DNA of 64,000 bases, from assembly GCF_025643595.1 (NCBI RefSeq), contig NZ_CP102826.1, positions 5,828,001 to 5,892,000 of the forward strand, written 5' to 3'. The notes under the pieces were generated by a model that made no database searches, had not been told where the DNA came from, and saw nothing but the letters and a program-made list of their open reading frames with translations. The translations under genes were made by a program, and so were the position numbers. Source of the stretch: Saccharopolyspora rosea. GTDB taxonomy: Bacteria > Actinomycetota > Actinomycetes > Mycobacteriales > Pseudonocardiaceae. This document shows, piece after piece, positions 1-11,784 of this stretch (the first letter of the stretch is position 1; the number at the start of each line of letters is the position of its first letter).

Positions 1-616
1 CGCCGACGAAGCCGATGTGGCAGGTCTTCGTGCGGTGCGCGGCGATCACGCCGGCCAGGAACGAGCCCTGCTCCTCGGCGAACACCAGCGGTGTGACGTT
101 CGGAATGCCCCGCAGGTCCTCGTCGATGATCGCGAAGCGGGTGCGCGGGAACTGCGCAGCGACGATCTTCAACGCGTCGGCGTAGGCGTAGCCGACGGCG
201 ATGACCGGGTCGAAGCCCTCCTGGGCGAGCTGGCGCAACCGGGTCTGCTTGGCGTCCTCGGGTTCCCCCGCGCCCGCGTCGAGCTCCTTGACCTCGGCCA
301 GTCCCATCTCCCGCTTGGCGCGCTCCAGACCCGCCACCGAGGCGTCGTTGAACGACGCGTCACCCCGGCCGCCGATGTCGAAGGCCAGCCCGACCTTCAT
401 GGCCGCCGCGTTCGGCGCCGGTCCGGGCCGGTGCACCACCGGACCGCCCGCGGTGACCACCGGGGGCGGGTTGAGCCGGCAGCCCTGCCCCGCGGAACCC
501 GCGGTGCCTCCCCCGATGTCCTTGGCGCACCCGGTCAGGCCGAGCGCTCCGGCCAGCAGCGCGGTGGCCACCGCGGCCACCGCGCGACGCGATCGTCCGG
601 CACCCGAAGCCCGCAT
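1..616 (-). CDS. BMP-family ABC transporter substrate-binding lipoprotein (partial)
   Basis: The reading frame is open from an ATG at 616 to the window edge, so the C-terminus is missing. The N-terminus has an Arg-rich start, a hydrophobic stretch and a lipobox (LTGC, Cys about residue 27), so the product should be a lipid-anchored extracytoplasmic binding protein. The following sequence (KVGLAFDIGGRGDASFND) is the signature of the BMP/PnrA family, whose members bind purine nucleosides for an ABC importer. A purine-rich ribosome site (GGAAGGGG) precedes the ATG. It is divergent from sdhC. In many actinomycetes nucleoside uptake and salvage genes sit next to sdh, which fits. The family call is firm; the exact ligand is inferred. 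Confidence 0.85.
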   Translation of the reverse strand, partial: MRASGAGRSRRAVAAVATALLAGALGLTGCAKDIGGGTAGSAGQGCRLNPPPVVTAGGPVVHRPGPAPNAAAMKVGLAFDIGGRGDASFNDASVAGLERAKREMGLAEVKELDAGAGEPEDAKQTRLRQLAQEGFDPVIAVGYAYADALKIVAAQFPRTRFAIIDEDLRGIPNVTPLVFAEEQGSFLAGVIAAHRTKTCHIGFVG

Positions 617-1060
617 GCCGTTCCCCTTCCGCCAGGTACCGCCACGGCCCCCCGGCCGCGCTCCCGGGCCCCCGGGAGACCACGGCACCGGACGAATTCC
701 ACCCGATGGTGTTCACCGCGGTGAATTGTTGGCCCGGTGCGCGACGCACGCCATTCGGTGACGTGGCTCTCGAAATTAAGGCTTGACGGTGCGGCGCGGG
801 CATTGCTCGCACGTCACGAAACGATTTCTACATCGATCAACCGATCCGAGGCGCTTGTCTGGTCGATCACAGACAGCATCGGGCGAGTAGGCCCGGCAGA
901 TGCCTCGGGTCTAGCATCCGAGAAGTCAAGGCCCCAGTTCAGTGGCCGGTGACGGGCGTGCACCCAATGCCAGATTGGGACCAACTGCAACTCGGGGCCG
1001 GTCGCCCCTGTTCGGCGAACGGGGCCGTCAGTCCACCAGCGAGGTTGGAGGCCTTCCACC
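617..1060. other. Divergent promoter region, BMP lipoprotein / sdhC
   Basis: This gap of about 440 bp between two divergent genes has no supported coding sequence. It must carry the promoters of both the nucleoside-binding lipoprotein and the sdh operon. The only clear element is a GGAGG ribosome site about 9 bases before the sdhC ATG. I could not identify convincing -35/-10 pairs or an operator. Confidence 0.5.
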
Positions 1061-1498
1061 ATGGCCAGCACCACCGCCTCCGCGGCCGAGGCCCCCGAGC
1101 GCGTCGAACCGCCGCGCGCCAAGGGCCGCCTCTACCGCGGCGATCTGGGCATGTGGTCGTGGGTCGCCCACCGGATCACGGGCGTACTCACTTTCTTCTT
1201 CTTGTTCGTGCACGTCCTGGACACGGCTCTGGTCCGGGTCTCCCCGAACGCCTACGACACGGTCATCAACACCTACAAGCAGCCGGTGATGATCCTGTTC
1301 GAGCTGGGTCTGCTGGCGGCCGTGCTGTTCCACGCGTTCAACGGCATCCGGGTGATGCTGGTCGACTTCTGGTCGAAGGGCACCAAGTACCAGAAGCCGA
1401 TGCTGTGGACCGTCGTGGTGCTGTGGCTGGTGTTGATCATCCCGGCCGCGATCAGCCTGATCGGCCGCGCCATCACGCAACTCACCGGGGGGCTGTGA
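1061..1498 (+). CDS. sdhC: Succinate dehydrogenase cytochrome b556 subunit
   Basis: This 145-residue protein has three hydrophobic helices (about residues 35-58, 75-98 and 108-135) and the family motif around W-V-A-H-R-I-T-G in helix 1, with conserved histidines for quinone/haem binding. It anchors complex II in the membrane and passes electrons from succinate to the quinone pool. It is the first gene of an sdhCDAB operon, five bases upstream of sdhD. A GGAGG site precedes the ATG at 1061. The context (sdhD, sdhA and sdhB follow in order) makes the assignment secure. Confidence 0.95.
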   Translation: MASTTASAAEAPERVEPPRAKGRLYRGDLGMWSWVAHRITGVLTFFFLFVHVLDTALVRVSPNAYDTVINTYKQPVMILFELGLLAAVLFHAFNGIRVMLVDFWSKGTKYQKPMLWTVVVLWLVLIIPAAISLIGRAITQLTGGL

Positions 1499-1503
1499 GA
1501 CCG

Positions 1504-1923
1504 ATGACCGTCACCGACGCTCCGCTGTCCGTCGACAAGCCGCGCTCGCCGTCCCGCCGCGCCGCGCGCCGCAGCAACTTCGAGATGTTCAGCTGGCTGT
1601 TCATGCGGCTGTCCGGCGTGGTCCTGCTGTTCCTGGTGCTGGGGCACCTGCTGATCATGCTGTTCCTGGACGGCGGGGTCCACAAGATCAACTTCGCGTT
1701 CGTGGCGGGTCGCTGGGCTTCGCCGTTCTGGCAGCTCTGGGACCTGACCATGCTCTGGCTGGCCGGACTGCACGGCGGGAACGGCCTGCGCACCGTCATC
1801 AACGACTACTCCCGCAAGGACAGCACGCGCTTCTGGCTGAGGATGCTGCTGTACGTCTCGGTCATCCTGACCGTGGGTCTGGGCACCTTCGTGATCTTCA
1901 CCTTCGACCCGAACATCGGCTGA
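1504..1923 (+). CDS. sdhD: Succinate dehydrogenase hydrophobic membrane anchor subunit
   Basis: This 139-residue protein has three transmembrane helices, preceded by a basic Ser/Arg-rich N-terminus and the motif F-M-R-L-S-G-V in helix 1, typical of SdhD. With SdhC it forms the membrane domain of complex II. The ATG at 1504 was chosen because it lies five bases after the sdhC stop. Longer upstream readings of this frame run through sdhC and are not credible. The protein ends shortly before the ribosome site of sdhA. Confidence 0.94.
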   Translation: MTVTDAPLSVDKPRSPSRRAARRSNFEMFSWLFMRLSGVVLLFLVLGHLLIMLFLDGGVHKINFAFVAGRWASPFWQLWDLTMLWLAGLHGGNGLRTVINDYSRKDSTRFWLRMLLYVSVILTVGLGTFVIFTFDPNIG

Positions 1924-1984
1924 CCGCAGACCACAGCGTGGCGCACCGCGCGGCGGTCGGCGCCACCAGCCCGAGGAGGCGACC

Positions 1985-3774
<1,790 letters not shown>

Positions 3775-3775
<1 letters not shown>

Positions 3776-4563
3776 TGACCGCCGCCACCACCGCGAACAA
3801 CGACACCAAGGACATCCCGGAGGACGCGCCGCCGATCCCCGACGGGGCGACCATGGTCACCGTCAAGATCCTGCGGTACAACCCGGAGCAGGACGAGGAC
3901 CTGCACTGGGAGTCCTACCGCGTTCCGGCGCTGCCGACCGACCGGGTGCTGAACCTGCTGCACTACATCAAGTGGTACATCGACGGTTCGCTGACGTTCC
4001 GCCGGTCCTGCGCGCACGGCGTCTGCGGTTCCGACGCGATGCGCATCAACGGCGTCAACCGGCTGGCCTGCAAGGTCCTGATGAAGGACATGTTCGCCAA
4101 GAGCGGTGAGACGACCCTGACGGTCGAGCCGATCAAGGGCCTTCCGGTGATGAAGGACCTGCTGGTCGACATGGAGCCGTTCTTCGAGGCGTACCGGGCG
4201 ATCAAGCCGTACCTGATCACCACGGGCAACGAGCCGACCCGGGAGCGGATCCAGTCCGTCGCCGAACGCGCCCGCTTCGACGACACCACCAAGTGCATCC
4301 TGTGCGCGGCGTGCACCACGTCGTGCCCGGTGTTCTGGTCGGAGGGCTCCTACTTCGGCCCGGCGGCGATCGTGAACGCGCACCGCTTCATCTTCGACAG
4401 CCGCGACGAGGGCGCCGAGGAGCGCCTGGACATCCTCAACGACGTCGACGGCGTCTGGCGCTGCCGCACCACGTTCAACTGCACGGACGCCTGCCCGCGC
4501 GGCATCCAGGTCACCAAGGCGATCCAGGAGGTAAAGCGGGCCCTGATGTTCCGCCGCCGCTGA
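3775..4563 (+). CDS. sdhB: Succinate dehydrogenase iron-sulfur subunit
   Basis: This 262-residue electron-transfer subunit carries the [2Fe-2S] ferredoxin-type cysteines (CAHGVCGSD and a following Cys) in the N-terminal half. The two C-terminal clusters are marked by CILCAACTTSCP and CTDACPRG. It moves electrons from SdhA flavin to the quinone site of SdhCD. The start overlaps the sdhA stop by one base. It is the last gene of the operon and is followed within 12 bases by a long perfect hairpin. Confidence 0.97.
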
Positions 4564-4574
4564 CGGCGCAGTCC

Positions 4575-4616
4575 GCGAAAACGGCGCCCACCCCGCCGGG
4601 TGGGCGCCGTTTTCGC
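4575..4616 (+). terminator. Intrinsic terminator after sdhB
   Basis: Two perfect 18-base arms (4575-4592 and 4599-4616) enclose a six-base loop. The stem begins with A residues and ends in TTTT, so it can end transcription from either side. It lies between sdhB and the convergent small membrane protein gene at 4675-4905. Confidence 0.9.
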
Positions 4617-4674
4617 GTTCCCGCCGGGAAAGCGCGGAACCGCATTCGGCTGCCGGGAGCGGGAATTCGGGGTC

Positions 4675-4905
4675 TCAGCTGCTGCGACTCGCGCGGTACG
4701 CCCGCCAGCCGAGGACGCCGATGATCGTGCCGAGTACGAGGGAGACGACCGCGATGACCAGGTGGACGATGAGGTAGCCGGTGGGCGAGCTCCCGGCCCA
4801 GGAGCGGTCGCTGTGCCAGATGTTGCGGATGAACGTCGGCCAGAGCAGGTAGCTCCAGACGCCGAAGGCCAGCAGGAACAGGGCGGTGCGGCGGGAAAGT
4901 GTCAC
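4675..4905 (-). CDS. SCO4848-family small membrane protein
   Basis: This is a 76-residue protein starting with GTG at 4905. It has two hydrophobic helices (about residues 8-24 and 44-66) joined by a short loop rich in Trp and Ser, and ends in a basic tail. The same small protein sits next to the D-Ala-D-Ala carboxypeptidase gene in streptomycetes (SCO4848 beside SCO4847), and that order is kept here. No enzymatic motif is seen and the function is unknown. It is transcribed divergently from the carboxypeptidase. Confidence 0.75.
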   Translation of the reverse strand: MTLSRRTALFLLAFGVWSYLLWPTFIRNIWHSDRSWAGSSPTGYLIVHLVIAVVSLVLGTIIGVLGWRAYRASRSS

Positions 4906-4982
4906 GGGGCCAGTATCGGCTGTCGGCCAGGTCACCCACCTGGCCGGGGGTTCTCGGGACCCCGACGGGGATCGGAATTGGC

Positions 4983-4988
4983 TAGCCT
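4983..4988 (+). promoter_or_regulatory. Candidate -10 box giving a leaderless carboxypeptidase mRNA
   Basis: TAGCCT fits the actinobacterial TANNNT -10 consensus and lies seven bases before the GTG at 4996. Transcription would then start at or next to the start codon, giving a leaderless message. No Shine-Dalgarno sequence is visible before this GTG, which supports the reading. No clear -35 was identified. Confidence 0.45.
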
Positions 4989-4995
4989 GCTGCGT

Positions 4996-6255
4996 GTGCC
5001 TCTGAGTGCCCGCCGTTCCTCGCCGTCCCGCACCGGTTCCGTGGTCCTGTGCGCCGCCGTCGCTGCGCTGGTCGCCCCCGCGGTGGCCGTCGCGGCGCCG
5101 GAGCCGCCGCCCGCGCCGTGCCCGAAGGTCGCCCCACCACCCGCGGTGGACACCTCCGAGGTGCCGCCGCCGGGGGCCGCGGTGCCACCGCCGGTGCCGG
5201 TTCCGGACGACCCGGTCGGCGGGCAGCGCATGGCCGAGTGCGGGCTGATCACCGGGCAGGGCACGCCACCGCCGCCCGCCGAGGTCACCTCCGAGAGCTG
5301 GGTGCTCGCCGACCTGGACAGCGGCCAGATCATGGCCGCGCGCGACCCGCACGCCCGGCAGCGACCGGCCTCCACGATCAAGGTGCTCACCGCGCTGGTG
5401 GCGCTGCGCGAGCTGAAGCTGGACGACACGATCGTCGCCACCCAGCAGGACGCCGACCAGGAGGGCAGCCGGGTCGGGCTGAGCCCCGGCGTCACCTACA
5501 CCGTCCGCCAGGTGCTCACCGGGTTGATCATGCAGTCCGGCAACGACGCCGCGCACGCGCTGGCCATGAAGGTCGGCGGCATGGACGCCATGGTCGACAA
5601 GATGAACGCGCTCGCCCGCGAACTCGGGGCGCTGGACACCCGGACCGCCACCCCGTCCGGGCTGGACGGCCCGGGCATGAGCACCTCCGCCTACGACCTC
5701 GCGCTGTTCTACCGCGCGGCGATGCGCGACCCGAACTTCGCCGCGATCTCCGCGACCAGGAACACCCAGCTGCCCGGACCGCCCGGCAAGCCGCCGATGG
5801 AGGTCTGGAGCGACAACCAGGTGCTGCTGCACTACCCCGGCGCGATCGGCGGCAAGACCGGGTTCACCGACGACGCCCGGCACACCCTGATCGGGGCCGC
5901 CGACCGCGGCGGCCACCGGCTCGTCGGCGTGATGACGCGCGGGGAGAACCAGCCGATCCGGCAGACGGCGCAGATGATGCGGCTGCTCGACTACGGCTTC
6001 GCGCTCGGGCCCGTGGAGCCGGTCGGCAAGCTGGTCGACGAGACCGCCAAGCCCAGCGCGGACCACGCGGCGCGGGCCGGCTCCGACGCGGCCGGGGAGG
6101 AGCCGGGCCAGCAGTCGCGCGCGCTCGGTTCCGTGGGCGGACCGCTGGCGCTGGTGGTCGTGCTGCTCGCGGCCGTGGTGGGCGCCCTGGCCCTCCGGCG
6201 GCGCCGGGCTGCGGCGCACGCCCGCCGGAACAGCGGCGGCGACGACCACCCGTAG
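4996..6255 (+). CDS. D-alanyl-D-alanine carboxypeptidase (PBP5/DacA type)
   Basis: This 419-residue exported serine peptidase trims the terminal D-Ala from peptidoglycan stem peptides. The three catalytic motifs are present: S-T-I-K (Ser126, Lys129), SGN (from Ser181) and KTG (from Lys287). A signal sequence occupies about residues 1-35, a Pro-rich linker follows, and a C-terminal helix (about 375-400) with an RRRR stop-transfer tail should anchor the domain outside the membrane. GTG 4996 is the only start giving a proper signal peptide. It runs convergently into the YhjD-like gene with only four bases between the stops. Confidence 0.93.
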   Translation: MPLSARRSSPSRTGSVVLCAAVAALVAPAVAVAAPEPPPAPCPKVAPPPAVDTSEVPPPGAAVPPPVPVPDDPVGGQRMAECGLITGQGTPPPPAEVTSESWVLADLDSGQIMAARDPHARQRPASTIKVLTALVALRELKLDDTIVATQQDADQEGSRVGLSPGVTYTVRQVLTGLIMQSGNDAAHALAMKVGGMDAMVDKMNALARELGALDTRTATPSGLDGPGMSTSAYDLALFYRAAMRDPNFAAISATRNTQLPGPPGKPPMEVWSDNQVLLHYPGAIGGKTGFTDDARHTLIGAADRGGHRLVGVMTRGENQPIRQTAQMMRLLDYGFALGPVEPVGKLVDETAKPSADHAARAGSDAAGEEPGQQSRALGSVGGPLALVVVLLAAVVGALALRRRRAAAHARRNSGGDDHP

Positions 6256-6259
6256 CGCT

Positions 6260-7279
6260 TCAGCGGCGGCGGCGCCAGAACCAGCCCACGACGGCTCCCA
6301 GGCCGAAGGCGCCTGCTGCGGTGCGCAGCCGGGATCGGCGGACCTCGACGACCGGGCGGATCACCGCGGGCCCCGGGACCGGCGGCGGCTCCTGTTCCAG
6401 GTTCTCCCGGGCCGAGGCCGTCCACGCGGTGACGAACAGGATGAACCGGGACGTCAGGTTCGCGAACACCAGCAGACCGAGGATCGGGCCGAAAGCCGCG
6501 CCGGCCGGGGACTGCGTGACGCTGTTCAGGTAGATCACGGCGACCTGCTTGAGCACCTCGAAACCGACCGCGGCGAACAACGCTCCCCAGACCGCGCTGC
6601 GCAGCGTCACCGGCTTGCGGGGCAGCCGGGCGAGCACCCAGAGGAACACCAACCAGCTCGCGACCAGCGACAGCGCGATCGTCAGCAGGCGCAGCACGAC
6701 GTGGGCGGCGGTGGTGTCCTGGATCCCGACGAGTTCGAACAACCGCTGCCCGACCCCGCCGCCGAGCGCGCTGATGCCGAACGAGACCGCCATCGCCACG
6801 CCGAGCCCGATCAGCGACAGCAGGTCGGACGCGGTGCGCCGGACCAGCGGCAGCGGAGTCGGCTGCTGGGTCCACTGGGCGGTCAGCGCCTCGCGCAGGT
6901 TCGTCATCCAGCCCAGCCCGGAGTACAGCGCGGCGAGCAGGCCGAGGATCCCGACCGCGCCCGCCTTGGCGACGGCCTCGTCGACGACCTGCCGCAGGAG
7001 CTGGCTCAGCCCCGGGTTGGGCACCGCGGTGGTGATCGACGTCTGCAACCGCGCCAGCAGGTCCGGGTTGCCCTTGAGGACGAACCCGGCCACCGCGAAC
7101 GCGATCATGAGCAACGGCACGAGCGCGAGCACGCTGAAGTACGTGACCGCCGCCGCGTAGTAGTCGCCGTACTGGCTCTGGTAGCGGGAGAAGGCGCGGA
7201 TGAGCCGGTCCAGCCACTCGTACCTGCGCCGGAGCAAGGTCAGCCGGCTCGGCCGGTCCTCGCGCGTCTGGTCGCCCAA
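6260..7279 (-). CDS. YhjD/YihY (BrkB-like) inner membrane protein
   Basis: This 339-residue protein has about six transmembrane helices and the conserved first segment Y-x-D-Y-Y-A-A-A-V-T-Y-F-S found in the YihY/YhjD (former 'ribonuclease BN') family. It ends in a basic tail after a Pro-rich stretch. The family is membrane-embedded; a transport or envelope role is suspected but not established. The start appears to be TTG at 7279, preceded by a GGGGG run. It is followed 63 bases upstream by the trpS stop, so the two may be co-transcribed. Confidence 0.85.
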   Translation of the reverse strand: MGDQTREDRPSRLTLLRRRYEWLDRLIRAFSRYQSQYGDYYAAAVTYFSVLALVPLLMIAFAVAGFVLKGNPDLLARLQTSITTAVPNPGLSQLLRQVVDEAVAKAGAVGILGLLAALYSGLGWMTNLREALTAQWTQQPTPLPLVRRTASDLLSLIGLGVAMAVSFGISALGGGVGQRLFELVGIQDTTAAHVVLRLLTIALSLVASWLVFLWVLARLPRKPVTLRSAVWGALFAAVGFEVLKQVAVIYLNSVTQSPAGAAFGPILGLLVFANLTSRFILFVTAWTASARENLEQEPPPVPGPAVIRPVVEVRRSRLRTAAGAFGLGAVVGWFWRRRR

Positions 7280-7342
7280 TGCTGCCCCCTCCGACGCAAC
7301 GGGTTCGCCCGGACGGCAGCAGAGTACCCGGGGTTGATCAGA

Positions 7343-8479
<1,137 letters not shown>

Positions 8480-8713
8480 TCAGTTCCGCCGCTCGTTCTC
8501 GGGCTGGATCTTCTTCTTCCGGAACGCGCCCGCGACCATGCCGACCACGCCGAGCCCGACGGCCGAGAGACCGACCGGCATGCTCAACGTGTCCAGCGGG
8601 CTGGCCTGCGCCAGCACCCGCGAGGACGCCTGGGCGCACGCGGGCACCGCGACGACGAACCCCGCACTCAGCGCTGACGCTCGCGTGCACACGCGAGATA
8701 TTCGGCTACGCAC
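8480..8713 (-). CDS. Hypothetical small secreted/membrane protein
   Basis: This 77-residue frame starts at ATG 8713 and ends 93 bases before trpS on the same strand. It has an N-terminal signal-like segment (residues 1-28), a Ser/Leu spacer, one strong hydrophobic helix (about 47-64) and a basic tail (FRKKK). That layout suggests a single-pass envelope protein. I recognise no family. Position and hydrophobicity support it as a real gene, but the start is not certain. Confidence 0.55.
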   Translation of the reverse strand: MRSRISRVCTRASALSAGFVVAVPACAQASSRVLAQASPLDTLSMPVGLSAVGLGVVGMVAGAFRKKKIQPENERRN

Positions 8714-8899
8714 GAGCGCGCCTCCCTAGACAGTCGACTCGTTCCGGCCACGTGCTTGCCTGAGCTCGGTGGCGGACCGTACCGACCGCGGTGCGACACC
8801 ACGGTCGCGTTGCGTAAACCAGCCACGACGAAGTGATCATATTTTCCGACTGAGAAGACGCTCAGCCGGGTATGGTGATCATGGATCCGTGCAGGCCAA

Positions 8900-8935
8900 G
8901 GGCCCAGAATCACCTGAAAGCGCGATTCCGGGCCC
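8900..8935 (-). terminator. Terminator downstream of fbiC
   Basis: Twelve-base arms (8900-8911 and 8924-8935) pair with one mismatch around a 12-base loop. The hairpin lies about 55 bases beyond the fbiC stop. It lacks a strong U tract, as is common in high-GC actinomycetes. Confidence 0.6.
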
Positions 8936-8989
8936 CCGGCCGGTGCACGACTGCTCAGGGAGCGGCGACCTCGACGACCGAGCGCGCGG

Positions 8990-11566
8990 CTACACCTCGG
9001 TGAGCCCGAGCTGCACCCGACCGGCGCGCCCGTAGGTGGTGGTCCGCTGCCGGGCGGTCCGGCCGACGCGCGCGGCGAGCTCGTGCAACTGTTCGATGGT
9101 GCGCGCGGAGCCGTGCTCGGAACCGGCCATGCGGCTGATCGTCTCCTCCATCAGCGTGCCGCCGAGGTCGTTGGCGCCGCCGTTGAGGACCTCGGACGTG
9201 CCGTCGTCGCCGAGCTTGACCCAGGAGCACTGCACGTTGTCGACGCGCCCGTGCAGCAGCACCCGGGCCATCGCGTGCACCGCCCGGTTGTCCCGCCGGG
9301 TCGGTCCCGGCCGGGCGAGCCCGGCCAGGTAGATCGGGGCGTTGCGGTGCACGAACGGCAGCGGCACGAACTCGGTGAACCCGTCCGAGCCGTTCTCCCG
9401 CGCGGTGTCCTGCACCCGCGCCAGGGTCCGGAGGTGACCGAGCCAGTGCTCGGGGGTGTCGACGTGGCCGTACATCATCGTCGACGTGGTCGGGATGCCG
9501 AGCCGGTGGGCGGTCGAGATGACCTCGATCCACTCGGCGGCGGGCAGCTTGCCCTTGGTCAGCACCCAGCGGACGTCGTCGTCGAGGATCTCGGCGGCGG
9601 TGCCCGGGATGCTGCCCAGTCCCGCTTCCTTGAGCTCGGCCAGCCAGTCGGCGATGCTCACGCCCGCCTTGGCCGCCGCGCTGACGATCTCCATCGGGCT
9701 GAAGGCGTGCACGTGCATCTCCGGCACGCGCTGCCGCACCGCGCGCACCAGGTCGGCGTAGCCGCTGACGGGCAGCCGCGGGTCGATGCCGCCCTGCATG
9801 CACACCTCGGTCGCCCCGGCCCGCCACGCCTCCTCGGCGCGGTCGGCGACCTCCTCGGGCGAGAGCCGGTAGGCGTCGGCGTCGCGCTCGCGCTGCGCGA
9901 AGGCGCAGAAGCGGCAGCCGACGTAGCAGATGTTGGAGAAGTTGATGTTGCGGTTGACGATGTAGGTGACGTCGTCGCCCACCGCGTCGCGACGCAGCCC
10001 GTCGGCGATCCCCGCCAGTTCGTCCAGCGCGGCTCCGTCGCAGGTCATCAACGCCATCGCGGCGGCGGTGTTGGTCTCCTCCAGCAGCGCGGCCGGGTTC
10101 GAGCCGGCGAGCCGCAGCGCCGCTCGGACGTCGGCGTCGAGCCGCTCGGGTGCGCCGGTCGGCAGTTGGGTGCGCAGCTCGTCCCAGTCGCCGTAGACGG
10201 TGTCGAAGTCACCCCGGCGCTCGTCGCTGCGCCCCTCGGTGTCGATGCTGCGGTGCAGGTCGGTGCGGCCGACCGACTCGAATCCGCCGTCCGGTTCCTG
10301 CCACTCGCGGCCGACGACCTCGGCGTCCTCGGCGGCGAGCCCGTCCGGTGTGGACAGCGCGGCGACGTGCGCGGCCACCCGCAGGTCCAGCCACTGCGTG
10401 CTGTCCCCGGCGAGCCCGTTGCGCACGTAGCGCGGGTAGGCGGTGAGGCGTTCGCGCAGCCGGAACCCGCCTTCGGCGGTCTGCGCGGCCAGCGCCTCGA
10501 TCTGCGGCCACGGGCTCTCCGGGTTGACGTGGTCCGGGGTCACCGGCGACACGCCGCCCCAGTCGTCGATGCCCGCGCGCAGCATGAGCAGCTGCTCGTC
10601 GCCGACGAGGTTCGGCGGTGCCTGCACGCTCACGCCCGAGGGCATCAGCAGCCGCGCGACGGCGATGGTGGCGGCCAGGTCGTGCAGGTCCGCGTCCGGC
10701 ATGCCGCGCATCGCGGTGTCCGGTTTGGCCCGGAAGTTCTGCACGATGATCTCCTGCACGTGCCCGTACTGGCGGGCGACGCGGCGCAGCGCGAGCAGCG
10801 ATTCGGCGCGCTCGGCCCTGGTTTCCCCGATGCCGATGAGGATTCCGCTGGTGAACGGCACGGCGACGCGGCCGGCGTCGGTGAGCACCCGCAGCCGGAC
10901 GGCGGGTTCCTTGTCGGGGCTGCCGAAGTGCGGACCGCCCTTGTCGCGCCACAGCCGCTCGGCGGTCGTCTCCAGCATCATGCCCATGCTGGGCGCCACC
11001 GGCTTCAGCCTGGTCAGCTCCGACCAGCTGAGGACGCCCGGGTTCAGGTGCGGGAGCAGCCCGGTCTCCTCCAGCACGGCGATCGCGCAGGACCGCACGT
11101 AGTCCACTGTGGAGTCATAACCGCGCGCCCGGAGCCACTCGGCCGCCGCCGACCACCTGTCCTCGGGCCGGTCGCCGAGGGTGAACAGCGCTTCCTTGCA
11201 GCCCGCCGCGGCACCCTGCCGGGCGATCTCCAGCACTTCGTCGCGTTCCAGGTACGGCGAGTCCAGCCGGTGCGGCACCGTCGCGAAGGTGCAGTAGTGG
11301 CAGCGGTCCCGGCACAGGCGGGTGAGCGGCACGAACACCTTGCGGCTGTAGGTGACCAGCCCTTCCCGGCCCTCGGCGACCAGGTGCGCGTCGCGGGCGC
11401 GCGACGCCGCGGCCATCAGTGTTTCGAGGTCGTCCCCTCGCGCGTGCAGCAGGGTCGCGGCCTCGGTGGCGTCCAGCGCGACACCGTCGGTGGCGCGGCG
11501 CAGCGCCCGGCGCATCGCCGACGCGCTCGGAACGGGTTCCGGCGGGGAAAGTTCGAGATCCGACAC
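8990..11566 (-). CDS. fbiC: FO synthase, bifunctional CofG-CofH (FbiC)
   Basis: This 858-residue fused radical SAM enzyme makes the deazaflavin chromophore FO of coenzyme F420. Two CX3CX2C cluster motifs are present: Cys85/89/92 in the N-terminal CofG half and Cys547/551/554 in the C-terminal CofH half. The CofH half condenses tyrosine with the ribityl-diaminouracil substrate and CofG closes the ring. The length matches actinobacterial FbiC. The start is GTG at 11566. No other F420 gene is nearby, as is usual for actinomycetes. Confidence 0.96.
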   Translation of the reverse strand: MSDLELSPPEPVPSASAMRRALRRATDGVALDATEAATLLHARGDDLETLMAAASRARDAHLVAEGREGLVTYSRKVFVPLTRLCRDRCHYCTFATVPHRLDSPYLERDEVLEIARQGAAAGCKEALFTLGDRPEDRWSAAAEWLRARGYDSTVDYVRSCAIAVLEETGLLPHLNPGVLSWSELTRLKPVAPSMGMMLETTAERLWRDKGGPHFGSPDKEPAVRLRVLTDAGRVAVPFTSGILIGIGETRAERAESLLALRRVARQYGHVQEIIVQNFRAKPDTAMRGMPDADLHDLAATIAVARLLMPSGVSVQAPPNLVGDEQLLMLRAGIDDWGGVSPVTPDHVNPESPWPQIEALAAQTAEGGFRLRERLTAYPRYVRNGLAGDSTQWLDLRVAAHVAALSTPDGLAAEDAEVVGREWQEPDGGFESVGRTDLHRSIDTEGRSDERRGDFDTVYGDWDELRTQLPTGAPERLDADVRAALRLAGSNPAALLEETNTAAAMALMTCDGAALDELAGIADGLRRDAVGDDVTYIVNRNINFSNICYVGCRFCAFAQRERDADAYRLSPEEVADRAEEAWRAGATEVCMQGGIDPRLPVSGYADLVRAVRQRVPEMHVHAFSPMEIVSAAAKAGVSIADWLAELKEAGLGSIPGTAAEILDDDVRWVLTKGKLPAAEWIEVISTAHRLGIPTTSTMMYGHVDTPEHWLGHLRTLARVQDTARENGSDGFTEFVPLPFVHRNAPIYLAGLARPGPTRRDNRAVHAMARVLLHGRVDNVQCSWVKLGDDGTSEVLNGGANDLGGTLMEETISRMAGSEHGSARTIEQLHELAARVGRTARQRTTTYGRAGRVQLGLTEV

Positions 11567-11784
11567 CCCGCGACTCTAAGTCCGCCGAACCGCGATCCGC
11601 AGCCACCGCACGGGTGCGGAACGCCTCACCCGGCGCGCGGGCGGCAGGTGTGTCGGTGGCGCGCAGCGCCTCCGTGGGGGGTGGCGGTCGGGTGACGGGT
11701 GGGATTACTCCGTTTCGCCCTAGTCGTGATCCACATCGCGGAACAGAATCCGACAACACGAGCGGGTGATCCACAGGAGGGCAC

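Noticed and set aside
8820-8890. Two TGATCAT words in an AT-rich patch as an operator
   Set aside because: The words are short and their spacing fits no known site; they may simply be part of a promoter.
9083-11695. 870-codon plus-strand frame across fbiC
   Set aside because: It mirrors fbiC codons and has no motif, while fbiC shows both radical SAM clusters.
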